The notes under the pieces were generated by a model. The model saw nothing but the letters and a program-made list of their open reading frames with translations, made no database searches and was not told the origin of the DNA. This document shows positions 60,189 to 64,000 of a stretch of 64,000 bases of DNA, one piece after another. The stretch's first letter is position 1; the number at the start of each line of letters is the position of its first letter. The position numbers and the translations under genes were made by a program. This DNA is from Amoebidium appalachense (Eukaryota; Ichthyosporea). The stretch covers positions 8,494,001-8,558,000 of the forward strand of contig CAVNZM010000010.1 of the NCBI GenBank assembly GCA_963693365.1, read 5' to 3'.

Positions 60189-60240
60189 ACGCACGTACGC
60201 ACACGCACGCACCCACACGCACGCACGCACGCACGCACAC

Positions 60241-60302
<62 letters not shown>

Positions 60303-60748
60303 CACAGGCACATACACGTACACGTACACGTACACACACACACACACACACACATGCACACGCACACGTACACTCACACATACACACGGACACGCACCAG
60401 CTGTTCTGTGGTCTTCCCGAGCTACCCCCTTTCCCCGATTCCCCCTCGTTCTCCCCCCCCCCGCCCCCTTCCGCCCCCCTCCACGCCCCTAGTGGCCTCG
60501 ATTCTTCTTGCCCTTTCATTATCTCTCCTGAGGATAGGGAGGAGAGTGAAATAGAGAACCTTGAAGGGAGTGAGTTTTTTCACCTGAGTTGCCGCCACGC
60601 ACTACACCTTCCCCTCCTTACCTCCTTCTCTTGCGCAAATACATATAGTATACCACATACTATTCAAGTAAATCGAAGTAGGAATAAAGGTCCCTCCCCA
60701 AAAAAAGGACAGACAACCACCCTAGCAGTAGCACCGACAGCGGCTTAT

Positions 60749-60787
<39 letters not shown>

Positions 60788-62131
60788 AAAAAAAAAAAAC
60801 TGCCACCGTTCATGGGCCTGGCATATAAACGCACTCAGGCAGGCACTGAGACGCACATACATGCTCTTGCATGAACACACACACAAGCATGATTACGTGT
60901 ATGTTTAATGACATTCGTCGTCATCAACAATGCAGTAAGCCCCACAAGTTTCATTAAGGTAGCTAGCACCTTTGTATACTGCCCCCATTCGTACACACTT
61001 CCACACACCATGCCATTTCCTAGTAGCATTCCCCACCCCCTTTTTGCTTTCATTCACTCCTTGTTCATCTTTATTCAACCTATTCCCCCCCCCCCCCCCC
61101 CCCCCCCACCATCTCCACTCCTATCTGACCTTAACCCTTTAGGCGCTAGTGCTTCTCGACTATCTGCTCAAGAATGGGTCTAGCCGGGTGCTGGACACCA
61201 CCCAGGCAAACATCTATGAGCTGAGGGCATTGGAGGGCTTCCAGTACAAAGACTCGGAGGGCGTCGACAGGGGCATAAACGGTAGACCCCCCTCCCCCCT
61301 TTCCCCCTCCCCCCCCTCCCCCCCCACCACCACCATTGCCAAAGAGAGAGAGAGAGAGAGATGGAGGGAGGGAGGGGGAGGGGGGGGAAAGAGGGGGGGG
61401 GGGGGGAAAGGGAAAAAAGCGTTTCACACACACACGTAAATGAAAACGAGCTTCCCAAAGGTGAATTTTGAAACACAAGAGAGATGCACTTTACTGTTCT
61501 TTTCCATGTACCGACTTTGAGCAGCATCGGGGCCCACGACACAAACATTGCATGTACCCACTCTCGCTTTACGTATTTTTGCTAATCAGTCTCCCATCTT
61601 CCGATTAATTCTCACCAACCATCCACTCTACCGATAATTTTTTCACCAATCACCCACCTTACCAATGATTTATAACCAATCATCTCCTGCAGTACGTGTG
61701 AAGGCCAAAGACATCAAGGACCTTGTACGGAATCCAGACAGACTTGCAGACGAACGAGAAAAAGCGCAGAGGATGAAGGGCAAATACACGGGCACGAGTG
61801 CGAGTGAGACAACAAGTGGGGGGGGTGACTCGTCCAGATATGGGGGGTTCGACAGGTTTGGAAGGACGAACGGTAGGCTGTTGTGCATGGATGTGTGTTC
61901 TTTAGAGCCCTGCGTGGCTGCATATTGCCTGTCATTTTCGATTTGCTGCCTCCATGTTCCATGTTTTGTATCTTTGTGCATTCAATGTCCCCCCCTCCCC
62001 CCTTCCCCACTCTGGGTTACTGCATACACACACACACCACAGAGCCAACATGACAAGTGTGAGTATAAGTATCTATCTAAGGAACGGTTGGTGGAGAAGA
62101 CCACACAGGGGGGTTGGGTAGTTGGGTGGAT

Positions 62132-62199
<68 letters not shown>

Positions 62200-62278
62200 G
62201 GGGGGGGGCAAGACAGTGTTAGGACGTCGCGGATGCACACATGCACCTGGACACACACATTTTCTCTTTCTGTTCCCT

Positions 62279-62310
<32 letters not shown>

Positions 62311-62608
62311 TCCCCCCACCCCGCCCCTTTCTTTCTCTACCTCTCACCCCCTCGTGTAGTCTTTCTCTGTGTGTGATTGTGCGCGTGTGTCGCCCCCCCC
62401 CCCCCCCCCCCCCCCCCCCCGTTCCTCCTCAGATGACTCCCCTGACGCTCTTTCACTGCCCCACCACATCAGCAACCATCTTGCATGCCCCACAGCAACA
62501 CAAATATGTTTGCTCACTGTGGCTGGGCAGGTGGGGACGATTCAGGCAGCAAGTACAGCAGCAGATATGACGATAACGACTACGGGGGAAGGTAAAGAGG
62601 GGGTGAAA

Positions 62609-62639
<31 letters not shown>

Positions 62640-64000
62640 GAGGGGGGGGGGGGGAGGGGAGGAGGAAGGCGGAGGGGGGGGGGGGACAGGGGGGGGGGGG
62701 GAGGGGGGGGGGGCTTGTGGTATCGACTGGTGGCTGGGTGGATGGATGGTGAAAATGGGTAGGTGTGGGTATGAGTGTGTATGGTGGGTGGAGGTGGAGG
62801 GGCCCTCGGGGGGTTGGGGTGGGGTGGGGTGGAGGGAGGGAGGGAGGGGGGAGGGGGGTACTAGAGTTTGATAGAAGAGGGGATGGGTGAGTGGGGCGCT
62901 AGTCCACTGCCTCCCGTGAGAGAAAGGTCGTGTAAGTGGATAATCTCTTCTATTTCGATACCTATTTTGTATTTTCGAACCTACTTTGTATTGTTTACTT
63001 TTGTTTTTGCTCCTTCCCCCCCCCCCCCCCCCCCCTCTTTTTTCCCCCTTCTTTTGGGGTGTGTGTGTTTGTCCGGGGGGAGGGATATGTGTGTGAGGAG
63101 GGGGGGAGGGGGGGAGGAGAGAGGGGGGAGGGTGTGTGTGTGTTGTGTGTGTGTGTTGGGGGGAGGTGGGCTGAATGGTCGCATAGCACTGGAGACTGAC
63201 TGAGGGTGTCTGTGCAGCAGCAGAAGCAGTCGGTATGACAGCAGCAAGAGCGACAGATACAGCAGGTGTGTGTGTGCGTGTGTGTGTGTGCGCGCGCGTG
63301 TGTGTGTGTGCGTGCTTGCGTGTGTGTGTGTGTGTGCGTATGTGTACGTGTGTGTGAACGTGTGTGAGTGCGTGCGTACATGCGTGCGTCCATGTGTGTA
63401 CGTGACTACCCATTCAGACCCCTTCTTCCCCTCCCCCCCCCCCCCCCCCCTCCCCCCCCCTCTCCCCTTCCCCCCCCTCTCCCCCTTCCCCCCCCCCTCT
63501 CCCCTTCCCTGGCAAAAAAAAAAGAGAAAGAAAGAAAGAGAAAAACAAGTCAGCAAGACAGAAAAGACATGACATCGTGATGGACACAAGGAGCTTTTGT
63601 GCAATATGCAGGTTTTTTGACTTTATTTTTGCACTATTTCACTGTGCATATTAACCTTCCCCTTCCCCCCCCCCCCTACCCGCCTGCCGGGAGTCAAACC
63701 AATCAAATCATTTGACCCAATTACATATAAATAAAGCAGAGTTTGAGTTGGCTTTGATCACAATGCGATGGTTTTGAAACCTGGGTACTGCACATGATGT
63801 GCACCCTTGCTTTTTACTCATGTGGCGTGCTCCCTGGGTGTGCATCCTTTGTGCACATATAGGTGGCCTTGCTCGTTGCAATTATGCGTCTCGTCCTGTA
63901 TAGCACATGCTAACATCAACTCCTCCTTATATTCTAGCCGTGGGGATGATGGGTATGGGGGCAGCCGTAAGGGGCCCAACGATATGGACAAGTGGGCAGC
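59416..64000 (+). CDS. ENTH-domain protein, epsin/epsinR (CLINT1) type, 3' end outside window
   Basis: Exons: 59416-59624, 59864-59936, 61143-61281, 61693-61872, 62546-62591, 63218-63265, 63938-64000 (cut by the window edge). All phases close. The ENTH domain covers about residues 30-150: [20 protein letters not shown], then [71 protein letters not shown] and [21 protein letters not shown] domains bind phosphoinositides and help clathrin-coat formation at the plasma membrane or the trans-Golgi/endosomes. [21 protein letters not shown] is the family hallmark. After it comes a Ser/Arg/Tyr/Gly low-complexity tail ([31 protein letters not shown]). An acceptor-like CCCTTGCAG ends 8 nt before the ATG, so a 5' UTR intron is likely. 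Confidence 0.88.

Noticed and set aside
62434-62530. Extra ENTH-gene exon after CCTCCTCAG
   Set aside because: An open frame exists, but the Ser/Tyr-rich exon at 62546 joins in phase to 61872 and continues the tail pattern better; a small alternative exon cannot be excluded.

Overview
This is an intron-rich nuclear eukaryotic window. Coding exons are short (about 50-220 nt, GC-rich, mostly GT-AG). The introns, and much of the intergenic DNA, are filled with long (C)n/(G)n homopolymer tracts, (CA)n/(TG)n microsatellites and polypyrimidine runs. The gene set, above all a BCR/ABR-type DH-PH-C2-RhoGAP protein, MSH3, sphingosine-1-phosphate lyase and an ENTH protein, points to an opisthokont. A CD225 protein and a Spherulin-4 family protein next to them would suit a unicellular holozoan such as an ichthyosporean. 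That last assignment is inference and weak. No rRNA gene, intact tRNA gene or CRISPR array was found.

Layout. 1-2683 (+): 3' end of a sphingosine-1-phosphate lyase gene, five exons in the window. 4589-5311 (+): an intronless CD225/dispanin membrane protein with endocytic-type motifs. 7306-24020 (+): a complete 27-exon, 894-residue BCR/ABR homologue whose RhoGAP domain lacks the arginine finger. 26801 to about 32198 (+): a secreted Spherulin-4-type protein of about nine exons. 54153-34233 (-): a complete 29-exon MSH3 gene of about 1290 codons with an N-terminal PCNA-binding box. 59416 to the right edge (+): an ENTH-domain epsin-related gene, cut off by the window end.

Exon models were built by eye from reading frame, splice sites and phase. 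Phases close across every gene except at one ambiguous MSH3 junction (exon 7/8) and the last exon of the Spherulin-4 gene. No operon-like link joins the genes. They belong to separate processes: sphingolipid breakdown, membrane trafficking, Rho signalling, secretion and mismatch repair.

Intergenic DNA holds inverted-repeat elements (3803-3948; 54572-55113) and a tRNA-derived SINE-like repeat cluster (about 57.0-58.0 kb, with a related copy at 54.5-55.3 kb interrupted by the inverted-repeat element). Introns hold a 27-bp inverted-repeat pair (29083-29582), two minisatellites inside MSH3, and a 61-bp tandem repeat that copies an MSH3 splice acceptor four times.
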